Notes: generated by a model from the letters alone, not told the origin. A DNA stretch of 64,000 nt from Laccaria trichodermophora (GCA_018417955.1 JACTVC010000022.1:62001-126000), one strand, 5' to 3'; positions 1-12,872 are shown, counted from the first letter of the stretch. Numbers and translations are program-made.

Positions 1-809
1 AGGACGCCCTCTGTATTCACAAGGAGGTTTTAGAAGGCGGAAAGGCATTGAAAGGCCAAGACGCACCCTTGAAGAGGTTCTCGTAGATGACGCGCCTATT
101 CTGTTTCGAAATGATCATGCTGGGCAGGTGGGTTTATTGAGGCGGAAGCTGAAGCCATATTATCAAATTCAACGCCAATTCCAACAACAATGTTGGAGAA
201 CGTACTGCGAAGCTTGAATCGCACTTGTTTCCGGCTGTGAAAAGGATGGTCAGATATCATCATCCAAACGGAAAATGGCCAATCCAGCCCACCGCACCCC
301 GCAAAACGGCGTAAAATGGGCATTCATGGGTTCTAGAGGACAATTGGAGAAGAATTAGCTACTTACGTGGCGGATTTTGAAGACGGCCTTGGAGGATTCT
401 TGACTGACGTTGACGACGATGGGCAGAGATTAGAAAGTTGGTGTAACTTTGCAATTGTTTGGCGGCGACCTCAAGTTGATCACCTACCAATCAACGCACT
501 CTGGGTACGTACATGGTTCTATCAAGGTTCTGTAGGTGAGATGAGACTTCAACGCAGGCGCGTTTTGAGAATTTGGTTGCGCTAACATTCACCTTCTACC
601 TCGACTGGAGACACCACCTTCGATGGAACCGAATAAGGTATGTTATAGTAGTTTGTACATGTCCCACTGGTTCCGACTAGTTCTATTCCTTGACCCAATC
701 CTGCACTCCCAGCTGAAACTAGATGTCGCGACACCGACGTAAATACTAAAAACGGACGGAAAGAGTACAAATCTTCAGGCACAAGCAGCATCCCAGAGGG
801 ACCCAAAAG
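1..809. other. no confident gene
   Basis: Short open frames occur on both strands. On the minus strand two pieces, near 380-420 and 96-320, are flanked by possible splice sites, and the last would end in HDHFETE. The frames could not be joined and no family was recognised. This may be the 3' part of a gene running in from the left. Confidence 0.3.
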
Positions 810-2742
810 TTAATCCACCACTCCGGGCTCGTCATCCGCGTCTTGGAAGATAAGAGTCGGAAGCTTATCAGGATGTCCACATTCTTCTTCGAAAGGAAGA
901 TAATACGTCTCTCGAAGATTAAGAATCAGGCGGCACCCTAAAATTCTCGAGAATAATTGAGCCAGGCCAAAGGCGACTGGCATGTAATAATTCTGCGAGA
1001 AAGATGAACAAAAAGAGTATCTAAACCGGATGAAGCCTTACCTTTGGTTGTGCCCATCCCATGATATTCAAGATTCCTACGAAAAAAGCGCTATTTCGAG
1101 GGTTGAGGCTCACAACGCACACATTGAATTGTTTCTTACATCATGGGAAACAGAATACTGTCGCGTAGCAGGATTGAATGTAATGGAAATTTGGTTAATG
1201 AGGGGAGTGATCTTGTTTGCTTGAAGTAGCTCAAGCCAGCGCGTAATCCCATTAGCAGGATTAGCAGCTCAAACACGAATATTGGCGTCCACGATATGAA
1301 ATACCAGCTTGGAGAAAATGCTAGGCAGAAGGGGATGTTTCCTTGGGGAGGGGGACCTGGAGGAGGATGTCCTGGAGGGGGACCTGGAGGAGGATGTCCT
1401 GGAGGGGGACCTGGAGGGGGAGGACCTGGAGGAGGGCCGCCTGAGGGAGGAGGGCATGGAGGGCCTCCTGAGGGAGGTCCTGAGGAATGAGATCCTGAAG
1501 AGTGATCTGGGCCAGCACCAAGTCCATGAGCTGAATAAAATGAGGATAAGTAGTTGATATGACTTATTTCATAAAAAAATTACGAGAGTTGTTACGCAAG
1601 TACAGCACGTCGATGACCACCAACGAAATTATTTCGAGGGCAAATAGGATAGACATCCAAATGGTTACCTTTCTTGAATGCTTGTAAAGGCAACAGATTC
1701 GATATACCATGATGGCTGGGTTGGTCATCGATTCAAGTCAGTTAGTGATATGGTAGTATGCCTGCTACGAACCTTGCATCGACCAAATCAGAACATGGCA
1801 TCCCCATCCTTGAACCTTTGACGCGATTTTACCTGCAAGTTATCAGCCCGTTGGCGTTATTCCCGGAAGTGGCGGTATTTACGCACATCTAAGCAATTAT
1901 ATTTGGTTGAAGATAATTGTGATACAGAAGAAGATCTAGACTCACGAGTCCTGAAACACATTTTTTGCAAAAGAAAAAAGCACAGGAGACAGTAAGCACT
2001 GAAGTTGAGGGGTAAAGCAAATTATGAACGAACGTGCGGCTGGGGGAGAAATTGAAGTATCAAAACTTCAATGAGACAACGATTAGCTTAACGGCTTTAA
2101 GTCCAGATACAATATTCTTCACCTCTCGCTAAGTATCTGTGAAAAGGCTTTGAGAAAAACGTAACCATAAAACGAAAATGTGGGAATTTATGCGCACAAG
2201 GGAAGGGCTTCGCCGAAGTATCGATTCTGACAACCCAACCGCTCATGAAATCAATACCCAAAGTTCAAACGAAGAACATACAATTATGAAGAAGACATTC
2301 ACAGCGGACCATTTTTTCCTCTGCGAACACAGTCAGTAACAGGTCCTTCCCCCGCATGTCACCATACCCAGATGAGTTCGAACTAGTAGCGACGAGGTAA
2401 GAGAATGTCACGCGCCAGTCAACATGTAAACCTCACCTCTACGTCCAAAGTTATGACTGGAATACGAGAATGTTAGCGCTGGTTTGAAGGGGAAGCTCCC
2501 AAGAACTGACGGTGGTCGTAAAGAACCGCAACCGTGACTGCGACTGATTCGGAAGATCTGTCAGCGGACTGTAACACGTTACTTGATGAGCATACCTTGG
2601 AAGTATGTTTGGAAATTCGCGTGCTGAATATCCCCAACGACGCTCTCCATATGATTGTAAGAGGGAGAAGGAGAGTGAGAATTGTCCACTTTAAAGTGGA
2701 CCGGCAAATCTTTTCACACCTTGAACGCCCACAAACGATCAT
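810..2742 (-). CDS. DUF6533-type seven-helix membrane protein
   Basis: Multi-exon gene read on the minus strand. Splicing short exons near 2520-2340 gives YDHLITLDVEFELIW, the N-terminal DUF6533 signature (tyrosine, then LD and an acidic/aromatic run into IW), followed by RKKWSAVNVFFII and NRYFGEAL. Further exons give QGWGCHVLIWSMQAIM and a YRICCLYKHSRKV helix end. A Pro/Gly-rich loop follows, then a helix with WTPIFVFELLILLMGLR, RDSIL, and the typical C-terminal segment ILGCRLILNLRE. The stop is at 810-812. Such proteins are predicted seven-helix membrane proteins of unknown function, common in mushrooms. The start is uncertain: 2742 is the upstream in-frame ATG. The junction near 1140/1066 does not keep frame with the obvious donor, so either a different donor is used or there is a small lesion. 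The family assignment is much firmer than the exact exon model. Confidence 0.62.
1340..1475 (-). repeat. 27-bp tandem repeat coding a Pro/Gly loop
   Basis: G-rich tandem repeat, about 27 bp per unit (ggaggatgtcctggaggggg...), in an exon of the DUF6533-type gene. In the gene frame it reads as repeats of PPGPPPGHP between two membrane helices, just before the sequence NIPFCLAFSPSW that resumes family similarity. Because the unit length is a multiple of three, the repeat can expand without breaking the frame. Confidence 0.7.
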
Positions 2743-4123
2743 GGTCGAAAATCCTCAGGTTCATCAAATGGGGATAAAATTTTCGGGCAGTGCCGCAGAT
2801 CTTAAAGGTTATCAAAGGGTTTAGACATCTGTCTCAGATTCGCCGCCAGCTTTTGATTCTGCCGACTTCCGAACCCCCACCCTCTAGTAGCTACGTTGGC
2901 CATCTTCAGCAAAGTGAAGCTAAGAGATAATGTTTCATCTAGTGAATACCATTCACAGTATGATTTTTCACAGGGGATTTGATATGGATCGAAAACGGTA
3001 TCATGCTAGGCGAGAACCCAATATATGCCTCGCCAAGTCGAGGCACGGGATCAAGGGAACTCCCCACTTGTGATTTGAATAAGGAGATTGATTTTAAACC
3101 TGGACACAAAAACGGTTACTTCCTGAATCAATAGAGACTCAGGTCGCTGTGGCATGTCCTCCTTCATGGTGAACGCTGCCTACTAGTTCCATTGATCAAC
3201 GTCCCCTTCATCTAGTTTACAAGTGAATTTTTCGTGGACTGATGCTTGACGCGACGGGGCTGGTCTCAGGCCTCGTTGTGGTTGCAGTGACGACTCGTCA
3301 CCGGTCACCATTAGCTGTTGCGGTCGATCTCGTGCGCTGGGGCCTTCCGAGTTTCAAAATTTCAAGGGTCGTTTTCTGTCGTTCTGCGCGATCAGGCGAC
3401 GCCACAACCGGGAGTCGCCGCAAAGTAATGTCAAATGTCAGGGTGCTCAGCGCTCAGGCCTCAGAGGCCCTAATTCCATATGATCCGATGCTCAGCATGG
3501 TAAAAAAGAGTGGACAGACTTTGATTAAAGTTTGCATGAAGCAAGTTGTAGGGCTGGAATTTCCAAATTCTCTGCGATGATCATCGGATTTGTAACTCTC
3601 CGTTCAAATGCTACGTACATATCTGCAAACGCACGTCAGCAAACCGCAGGTGTTTACGGGACTGATAAATACACACAGAATCAATCCTTCTGCAATATCA
3701 ATTCTATGAATTTAATTTTCTACCTGGTTCAATATTCAAAAGCAGAGGACATACGATGGTAGAAAGAACTTTTACGATGGACTTCGCAACAGTGATGTGC
3801 CGGTCATTGACTAGTCAATGCTAGTCATGACAAGTGGAAGTCAAAAGTCAAGTCAAATTGACCGTGACTCGGTCACCATTTACTAAATAAGGCAGGATAG
3901 TTAGATAAGCAACGAACTTTTGTGCAGCACGGTCACTGCGATGCGCACAAAAGACTGGAATTTGTGTTCGAAATATTTAATCTACAAGGGAAGGAAGGTC
4001 CTCAAGGTGAGAGTTGTCGCTATCCTCGGGGGGTGTCTTTCCTTTCCGAAATCCAACTGCAGCTGACAAACGGCATGTGACGGCGGCGCTCTGTATGATT
4101 TCCTTGGGTAAATCAATGTTGGA
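2743..4123. other. intergenic, no supported gene
   Basis: The longest open frame is 112 codons at 3242-3580 (+), with no recognisable domain. Short TGACT/AGTCA-like motifs are dense near 3800-3890. Nothing else is supported. Confidence 0.4.
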
Positions 4124-4131
4124 TTGATCAT

Positions 4132-4742
4132 AGGACCCATGAGTTTCATGTCAAATGCCTGATCCTCATCCGGAGGAAATTTTGGAAAATGCCTGAGTTA
4201 AATACTGTTGAATATCCGGATATAAACTGCCTAAAGTTGAGAGGCCTGATCCAAGTACGGATGAAATCTGGCTAAATATTTTTCAAGATCTATGTTTTTG
4301 TCATAACGCAGGGTTCGCGTCGCGTATTGAAAATTCAAGGGGTGTGTATACGCCAATCCAGTATTCCTCGTCGAAGCGAAATGGATTGGCCAAGGAAGTA
4401 CTTACCAACATCAAACCCCTCTCGAGAGTTGATCGTGTATTGTGACAGCCACCTGGAAATCCCGAAGGTTTGGGCAAAGCAGATGACGAAGATTAGTTGT
4501 ACATAGCTTTCTATTGTTAAGTTGCCTCAAAATTGAGGCCCTGGCCATTGTTAGCGTTGCCCGCGCAGCAGATTTTTTTTTTTACGGTATATACTAGGCC
4601 TGATCTAATGTGCGGATAAAAATTGGACAAATCCTATGCCTGATCCCTCATCCGGAGAAATATTGAGAAATTTCGTCCGGAGGAAAATCCCAAAATTTGG
4701 TCATTTTGGGATCAGGCATTTGACATGAAACTCATAGGTCCT
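4132..4742. mobile_element. MITE with AGGACC termini and 8-bp duplication
   Basis: The ends form inverted repeats of about 34 bp. The left end reads AGGACCCATGAGTTTCATG inward, and the right end, reverse-complemented, reads AGGACCTATGAGTTTCATG; both continue to TCAAATGCCTGATCC. Both sides are flanked by TTGATCAT (4124-4131 and 4743-4750), an 8-bp candidate target duplication. That octamer is palindromic, so it cannot be cleanly separated from the inverted repeat. Inside are several copies of a GCCTGATCC...CCGGAGGA motif in both orientations. No transposase frame is present, so the element is non-autonomous (611 bp). A second element with the same first bases lies at 49015-49367. Confidence 0.75.
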
Positions 4743-4750
4743 TTGATCAT

Positions 4751-7648
4751 ATATACTTCAAGCATGGAGTACAAAATGCATATGCCAATGCGCATGCAAA
4801 TTGCCAGTTTTGTTATTCATAATCTCCACTCTCCAAGTAGGGCAGACCCTTCAACCTATCAGACCCTTCCCTCAAAGTCATTCATCACGTGCAAGTCAAT
4901 CAAAAATCGATCTCGGACACATCGGTAAAGTCAACGGTTGGCCAAGACGAATTGGCTGTCACTAGGTCGAGTTGGTAATTGACGTCGCAAATAGTGAGTA
5001 AACGAGTGATTTTTGAAGTTGACGAAGAGTTTCACAGTGATCGTACACCGTGACAGCCACCACTGCAACTGCCACGAAAAGAAGCTTTTAATGAGTGGAA
5101 TATGGGTGATGAAGGTTCACTTACGTTTGAAGTACATTGCACACTGGGTACCATACACAAGATGTGCTCTCCGGAGTGTGGATAGTCGAGGGAGGGAAGA
5201 ATGGTAATGATCGCTTTACAACCTACTAGATATTTGAGTACGACAGTGCCCCGGAAGCCCCGTCTGCGATGGCATCCGATACGTTCGACGCATGGAATGG
5301 TGCAGCTGTATAGAGCGTAACGATAAGCAAACACATAAACTTCGGTAGCAATCTGTTATACACAAGATTGAGCCGTTTCTATTTTCAGTGGACTGAAAAT
5401 CGACTTCTTGACTCGCGTTGTCTCGCCGCCTTTCACAAAGATCCACTTGTGGTGAACTTGGATCGACGCGCACGCCAAAGTAGACGCGTCAGCTGCATCG
5501 AAAATGACACGCTCGAGAAGAGATTGCAGAATTGAGCGCGTCAGACGTATCAACAAGGAGAGGGTAAAAAACAGGGAAAGTTCTTTCAAGTTAAAACGCG
5601 GGAGGAGGTAGGACAGGTCTTGAACCGTTTCAGGGATACAGCCTTAATCGCCTGATTTAAGGCTCAAGACACCACAAGGTCTTCGGTCACTGTGTAACTT
5701 TGAGGTCGTAGTAAGGGTAAATGCTCGTGCGAAAAGTAGCGGGCAACAACGCAACGTGGAGCAAGAGCAGAGGCAGAGAAGGATGAAAGAAGGGGTGGAG
5801 CTCCCACGATTCACCAAGGCAGTAGTTGTGGTGCCGGGACTAGTGTAGTTCAATTGAGGATGCGATTGGGATGCGGGTGTCGTTGAAGATAAGCTAATGC
5901 AAGCAATGACGCGCTCGTTTAATATCGACATGTCAAGAGTCGTGGTACGTACCACATGCGCGCCAACAAAGTTATATTATGTTGTCGTTGCTGAGAGGCG
6001 CGTGTCCTTTGGTTTTGAGTGTAAGAATCGGTGCCAAGTTGGTGATTGGTGGCAAGAGCCAAAATTAGACGCGTTGTGATGTGACCCACTTACATATCTA
6101 ATCTGTCACTCTCAAGTCACTCTCCTCCTTCCATCGTCTTTGACCTTGCTTTGACCACATTTTCATTCAACTCATCCGCGAACACTTTTGGCTTCAAGTT
6201 GGGCCAGCCGCCCACACACTCGCCTCTCCGGCCCGGGGCTCAGAAGTTGACATGAACAGCCGAAGTTCGAACGCCCCTCTACATACAAACTGGATGTTCA
6301 CATCCAATTCACATCCGCTTGCTATGTACTAAGGTCTCCACCGCTGATCCCCAAACACGTCTTTGTGGTCGTTGTGAATGTTGTCAGAAAGTAATAGGAG
6401 ACTTGCATTCAAAGGCGGCAGTGAAGCTCGCATCCGAGATTTTGCGTTCTCCATTGCTCCAGCGACGTTAGCTTCCTTATTCAATGGAGCTAGAGGTCGC
6501 TTAGGGTCTTCGAAGGGCAACAGAAAACGACGACGACGATAATGAGTTAGAATGCGGGCCACGGTGCGACTACTCCTTCTCATTATTATCGAGGTACTCA
6601 TCAGTGAGCTAGAGGATGTGTTAATTCGGCTTTGGAGATTTTAACAGACGCGAGTTGTACTGCCAAACTCCCTCTTCAAATTGGTCTGGCTTCAGAGGGC
6701 TTCCAGCATGAATGCGCACGCGGCCCTTTCTAGTAAGTCCGTAAGCGTTTTCTGGTGTCAAATTGCCAACACGTCTCATCGACTTTAGCTATACATCTCA
6801 TCTCTTCTGGAAAGCGCGGTCTACACCATGCTTAATATCCCACCCCACGATCCTGAATGAAAAATACCCGCGTATTGGGCCTCATCCCCCTTCCGACCTT
6901 TGAAGGCCGATCAGTGTGCACTGTCATCTAGAGCTCGACGCCGGCAATTGGCTTGGGCGTCAACGACTCTGACTACGCCTCTCTCAAACCCGCGGCAGAT
7001 TCGCAAAAATGTTCTTTCTACGATGCAACGTTCTTGTCCTTTGGAGCCTGGAAACCTCCAGCGGCCTCCATCTGCAATCACTCTGCTTGTTCTTTACTTG
7101 CTCCAGATTGTCGCGAACATGAACTTTTCCTTTCAACGACTTAGTATGTCATTTCATCCTTATAACCTACGACAATATTCATATTTTCTTTTCAATTATA
7201 GAACTGTAAGTCGTTGAATGTTAGTGTTAGGGATTCGTTATGCTGATTAAATCTTTACCGTATTTATTGGACCCTTATTACGGTTAGACTGAATGTGCTT
7301 CCAGCATGTGAACATGGCACACCAGGGGGAGGATTGGCGTGCATGGGATATCGGCGTGGATCCATGCGCCGATACTCTGTGCACTGCCCATAACGCAGCT
7401 GGAATGGTGATCAAGGCTCCCTTGAAGTTGATAGACTCACACCGCCTCTTGACTCAGCGTCGATCTTCAAAGCAATAAACCAATCAATCTACGTACCTGG
7501 TCATATGGTTGTCATTTTCAAATTCCTTGCCAACGCTCATCAGCGCCTTGCACCGTTGCAACAATTGAGTTATAAATAGATCTCGTCATAATATCAGGGA
7601 CTAGCCGTCCGAGTCCCTCTTCTTTGCACGCAACTCAATCACCTTCTC
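4751..7648. other. intergenic or decayed coding, unresolved
   Basis: Minus-strand open frames between 5030 and 5955 and at 6329-6601, and plus-strand frames at 6900-7217 and 7293-7478, are all under 106 codons. They do not join into a recognisable protein. A decayed minus-strand gene around 5030-5955 is possible. TATAAATA at 7571-7578, a little upstream of the gene that starts at 7649, is a likely promoter element for it. Confidence 0.35.
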
Positions 7649-8748
7649 ATGGCACCACGATTGTTAGCACTGTGCTTTTTCTCCCTCGTCGCTGGCCTCG
7701 TATTTGCTCAAGGCGATTATGTGATCAACAAAATTGACATTCCGACCGCCGACAACGGAACGGCCACTACCAAGGCTGGCAAACTTTTCTTGTCTTTCGT
7801 GAATGCGACTATAGCGAGTGGTTTTGACTATTCAGTGCGTATACTTTTGACTTCTGGTCTGAGGATCCTCTCAAACATAATTGCAGTCCCATAAGGGTAG
7901 CTATGAGTTGATGGCAGGCGAAAAGGGGGCGAGCGATAGCAGCGTCGTCGATATCATGTGTACGCACATCAAGTAGTTCTATAAAAGCATCTAACAACTC
8001 TTTACATCCAGGCGTAAATCAGGACTCCTTTGTACTTGCATGCTCGTACACCTTTCACGCTTCGGCGTTCCCGGGCGCGTACCATTTTCGCGTCAATATC
8101 ACAAACGACGGGGGTAACACCGCTCTATCGGACACCTTCCAAATCACTCGCAGCTCGTTCGACTGCCTCACGCCCCCACCACCAAAGTTCAATATCACGT
8201 CCACGAATGACCCTAATTACCGATCACTTGTCATCACATCTCCCGCTGCTGGCGACGTCTCCAGGTTGGGGGCTGTCATGTTTGTCAGTTGGGGCTATGT
8301 GGCGAGTATTCATATTCTATCCTGGATAACTTGAGCTCACCACGTTGTCGCGCACTGGCAGGATGATCGGAATGCCGGGAATGCCAACATCACCAACCTA
8401 ACCTTCGAATTGGTCAGCGAAACAACGGGACGAGCTTTCGAAAGTCAAGTAGCTGATTCGGATGCCCTTTTCACCCACCAAACTGCTTTTACGTTGAACT
8501 CCACGGGCCTATCGCCTGGTGCTTGGAGAGTTCGCGGAAATTATTCGAACGCCTTTGAGAATGGGGGACAGACGGTATCTGCTATCTCAGATGTTTTCTA
8601 CATTGAAGGGTCAGACGAAACTAAGTTTTGTGATGGTTTAGGGCAAGGGAGCAAGAGTGGGGAGCTGAAGAACTTTGAGACGAGTACTACGCAACGGAAG
8701 GGGCAGATGGTCCTTTGGTTCTTGGGCCTCCTCATGTGGTTCTACTAA
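7649..8748 (+). CDS. secreted, probably GPI-anchored cell-surface protein
   Basis: Four exons: 7649-7834, 7887-7959, 8012-8298 and 8362-8748. All junctions have GT-AG introns of 52-63 nt and the frame closes (310 aa). The N-terminus is a clear signal peptide (LLALCFFSLVAGLVFA, then QGD). The mature part is rich in Asn-X-Ser/Thr sites and beta-strand-like Thr/Ser/Val runs. The C-terminus ends in a short hydrophobic stretch (MVLWFLGLLMWFY) after a polar Ser/Gly linker, as expected of a GPI attachment signal. The stretch beginning ITSPAAGDVS loosely recalls Kre9/Knh1-like wall proteins, but that is only a resemblance. A TATAAATA box lies about 70 nt upstream. I do not recognise a named family; the exported, glycosylated nature is well supported, the function is not. 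Confidence 0.75.
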
Positions 8749-9013
8749 CTTTCACTGTGAACCATACTTGCGACAAAGCTGTAGGGCAGCGAATTTCTTG
8801 GGTTGTATTATTGAGTGTCAATTGAGTCTCCAAAAACGACCACAAATCGCCGCATGGATCACGACCACTGGGACGGATGCAACGTTCGATACCACCGCGC
8901 TTAGCGAGGGTGAAGAAGTTAGTGAGCCTAAATGAACAGATTTTTTCTCCCATCGTTAGGAAAGCGACGGAAAAGGATCTTACAAACTGACTAGAGTTAA
9001 ATTGTACATCCCT

Positions 9014-11072
9014 TTAGTCCTCGTAATCGTAGTCCGTCAATTCCGAATCTGATGATAAGAGCATTAAATCTCCACGCATTTTTGAAACACTAGAGCTCCT
9101 CTCCCTTGCCGCTTTATTCGGTTTCTGACCTCTACCACCTTTTCCTCTGCTCGCGATTTGGGCCCCGGCCAAGAGCTTGTCGTATCCACGGAGCCTAGTT
9201 GCAATATCCGCTGCAAATGCATGGTCATAAGAGACGCACTCCATGCGAAGAATGTCGATCGCCTAGATAAATCGAATGCAGGCTCACTCCCAGCTACGAG
9301 TGTGAAGTCGGGGAATCAAGCATACCTCATCTCCACGAGAAAACGCTCCGGTTATATCCTGAACGGTTACATGACGACCTGTCTTACTCCTAATAGCAGC
9401 CATTTCCGCGATTTCAAGCGCATTGTCATTTGCCAGTTCGTCAACCAAAGGAAGTAGACCATACTTCCTTAAAGCTATTCGAGCAAGCATTGACACGTAT
9501 ACATCGTATCGTAATGACTTGAGAATAAGCTTTCCCCAGTTGTCTTTGACCTACAGAATAGGACGTGAGTCACGATGACAGGAAACCCTCTAATACACCT
9601 TGGACGACAGTACCGCTTGTTTTTGCGCCCTAAACTGCTCCGCCGTCATCTTCCCACAAAGGACACTGTTATATTCGCCGAGGTAGCGCCATCTCGGTTC
9701 CTTGCTCTCCATGCTTCGACAGAAGAGAGACCATGGTGCGTTATGTAGTATTTCGTGTCTCGAGGCGAATAGTAGCCCAGGTTCACCAGGACGTGTCGGC
9801 ATCGCTGGATTCATATTGAGCATTGGGAAAACCATACGCCGCTTCTTTGGCCCGGATGGATTAAGCGATACTCTGATATATTGTAGGAGTTGTTGGCCAT
9901 TACCGCCGTATGCGAGTGAGATCAATCGACGAGGAACAGATGACGTTTCTGGAGATGAAATTGCGAGAGGAGCGCAATCTTTCAGATATGATGATATGAT
10001 TGAACGGGGAAGAGTAAATGCTTCCTCCTTGATCTTGACCTTCACAGGAGGATCGTCGTCCTGGAAGACAACGATCAGAAAAATAGAAGACAGGCCGCCA
10101 ACGAATCTACCTGATGAACTAGGTTATCAATCGGAGGGCTACGTTGCACCTCCCCAAATTGCGACCCGGTAGTTGCCACGGCGTTTGATTCTGGGCTTGT
10201 ATTCAGAGAGGAGGATACAGGAGACGCCGTTTCCGGGAGATGGGCCGTTTCCGGGAAATGGGCCGAGGTAGAGGCTCGTGAAATCATATGATCCAGCTTC
10301 CGCCTCTTTTCATTCCCTCCCGTGTTCGGACTAGCCACGGCTACGTCGTTTTCGGGGTCAAGAGACCTTTTATGTGACGGTATTTCCTTGACAGACTGAA
10401 TGCATATTTCAGGGCTATCAACAGCCGAAGGTAAAGCCGAGGATTCGTCCATCTGCAAGTATTTGCAGTCAGAATGAAGAAACGACTATACAAGGAGACT
10501 CGCCACAACTGTGACTTTGCTTTGAATGATAGGGATGGAGTTGGATTTGAGAGACGACGGGGATGGTTTCGAATCCTCCTTTTAACGTGGTTTACTTATG
10601 AAAGGAAGGAGATAAAGGTCGGGCTCACAGGTTTTGCGATTTGCATTTCCCCAACTTTAAGATGTTTTCGTTGATGTCTGGGCTGTTGGTCCGCATGTCA
10701 ATTCTGGGTCGGCTGGCCGTAGTTCTATGAAATCGAACCTTCTCTCGCTTGACTTCCGAGTTAGTAATCGGCTTGTTCACTGTCAGGTCAATCTAGTTGG
10801 CAAGTCAAGTCAGTTATCAGAAAGCTAAACGCCATGACATCTTGACTCACCACAGCATCATTGTGCGCTTCAGCCAAGAGACGGCGGAGGTCTTCAATCG
10901 TGCATTCCGACTCGTCAACCTGCGACTGTAATTTTACAATCTGAGTTCTGAGTTCGGCAACCTCCTGTCGGTATTTGTCTCGTTGTAATCGAAGAAGGCT
11001 GTCGTGCGGCTGATTGGACGATGGAGGGGTAAGCTTATTTTTTCTATCATGTTGAAAGGGATCCAAATCCAT
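9014..11072 (-). CDS. DUF6697-domain protein
   Basis: The core gene runs from ATG 10458 to the stop at 9014 in four in-phase exons: 10458-10111, 10060-9599, 9550-9326 and 9262-9014. It has GT-AG introns of 48-63 nt (427 aa). Diagnostic stretches are PGEPGLLFASRHEILHNAPW, RWRYLGEYNSVLCGKMTAEQ, a helix with MLARIALRKYG, VQDITGAFSRGDE, and MECVSYDHAFAADI near the end. These match the fungal DUF6697 domain as I know it; its function is unknown. The tail is basic, then acidic (DSELTDYDYED). An upstream exon, 11072-10851, encodes a coiled coil (RDKYRQEVAELRTQIVKLQ), and the next, from 10792, reads IDLTVNKPITNSEVKREKVR; both fit the N-terminus of this family. The splice from there into 10458 would shift frame with the visible donor, so the link is inferred. 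Confidence 0.72.
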
Positions 11073-12699
11073 TGATGATGTTGAGGCTTGAAATCAAGAG
11101 TGGAAGGAACGATAATGGTAATATGAGAACTCCACCAAGATTAGGGGATGGGCCCGGATCCTTCCCGCTGTATGTATTTGAAATTTGAATGGGCCCCTGC
11201 CGTCAAAGTCTCAGACAAAATTCAGAAAATAAAATTAGGCTAGGCCTTGTGGAATAGGGAGTGCGATAGACACGAGTGATGGCAAACGGCCGACGAGAAC
11301 GAGAACGAGTGAAGGCCCCAGTCTGTCCTCCTCGAGGCATAAATATGAGGAGCACAGCAAAGGGATGACGTGCTACTGTGTCACGTCTGAGTGTGATAAT
11401 ACTCGACCACCCCATTTTTAGAAGATTGAGATGCTGGTACAAAATTCTAGTCGACTTGAAACTGATCAGTAGAGTCCTAAATTCAAGTGGGTCATGAGCG
11501 TCGACGAGCGTGAGTTACGAATTTCTTTTTACTCAGACCATGTGGGAACTTGAAGGGTGGCGGACCGGCGGTAGAGTGTGTAACAAAGGATGAAAAAAGG
11601 ATAGGGAAACGACCACGGAGGTAGGAGTGGGTAAGCGGTACACAAATGTGACGGATCCTTTCAGTGGAGAAGAGGAAGGGGGAAAGGAGGAGGTGTGATG
11701 CAACCCCAGACACGCCTGTTCCCTTAATATCGAGATCCGATGCAAAAGACCTGGACCATTACTGCGAAGGTTTTGCGCCGAGGCCGCAGCACATTGAGAA
11801 GTGCAGTACTAGGTGTTGGTGCAACATTATCAACGCGGATAGTAATTGAGATGATCTGCTGCTAGTCTATGCCACGTTGGTTTACATTGGGTTCGAAAAG
11901 ACTGAAGAGACACGTACCACAGATTGTCCACAGCTGCTGGGTGGACAGAGGCGCAAGCTGGTGAACCTTCGCGATCGTCGGCGAAAACCTGCAAAAGGCC
12001 ATGGGTTAGAATAACGGTTAGCGGCAAGTACCCCTGTTTTGAATGTACACACCTCCGGCGATGATGCCCGATGGCTGGACATCGGTCGTACAGGCTTCGG
12101 GCTAAGGACCCAGCATTTGCAAATAGTAGTTTGGAATTACCGCAGTTACCGTTGGAGAAGAGCTTCTGTATGTTTAGGCGTCGATTCAAGGCCAGTGGTC
12201 GTATTGGAAGCACCTATGTACGACGACGTTCGTTGAGATGGTTGTGTACACGTTCGGAGGCGCAAGCAGCAAAAACCTGCAGGGCAGAGAGTTTTGGAGG
12301 ATGAGTTATGAGCTGAAATGCGCAGGGTAGGAGAGGGGGATTGACTGGAGCGTAACAAGTGAGTGACTGTGCTGGTTTGACTCTCACTGAGCACATCATC
12401 AGCCTCCGTCTTGGTCCATGCCTCCCCCCCTCCTGCCTTCCTGCGCTTCCAACCAAACCACCCACTCCCTCCGAATTCCCCGAAAACGCTCCTTAACACT
12501 CGAGTGTTGATCTTTGAGCACAACCGGTTCCGCTGGGAGGCAGGCGTTGTTCGATTTGACTGTTCGGTGATATGCAGCTCGTCGGTGTAAGTAGTCCCTC
12601 GCGGAAGGTGTGCATATCTTCCGAGTTCGTCTCCTTAAGTCTAGAGCTACACAAGGGTCTTGTGTGGGCATTGTTTTGCATGAGAGAGCTCTTCCTCGG

Positions 12700-12731
12700 A
12701 AATGGCCTAGACTGGCGAGTCTAGGCCATTT
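12700..12731. other. perfect 14-bp hairpin with a 4-nt loop
   Basis: AAATGGCCTAGACT, loop GGCG, then AGTCTAGGCCATTT. The 32-nt palindrome is perfect. It lies in DNA without a supported gene and is not followed by a T-run on either strand. Confidence 0.6.
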
Positions 12732-12872
12732 GGAAATTTTGTGAGGCGAGGGTTTGTGATGTGCTCCGAGACAAAGAAGAGAGTCCATCCTGATGGTCAA
12801 CTAGTTTTTCGCGTTCATCAGTGACTGAGCTGACAGTGGGCGAGGGCGACGTCGCGAAGATGATGGCCAGAA

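Noticed and set aside
2376..2390. tRNA T-loop-like GTTCGAAC
   Set aside because: No acceptor or anticodon stem can be built around it; it lies in an exon of the DUF6533-type gene.
3465..3485. GGCCTCAGAGGCC palindrome, also near 22503 and 29990
   Set aside because: The shared stretch is only about 20 bp and no element ends or duplications could be defined around it.
9702..10172. 156-codon plus-strand frame
   Set aside because: It is the antisense shadow of the DUF6697 exons, which have a consistent spliced reading.
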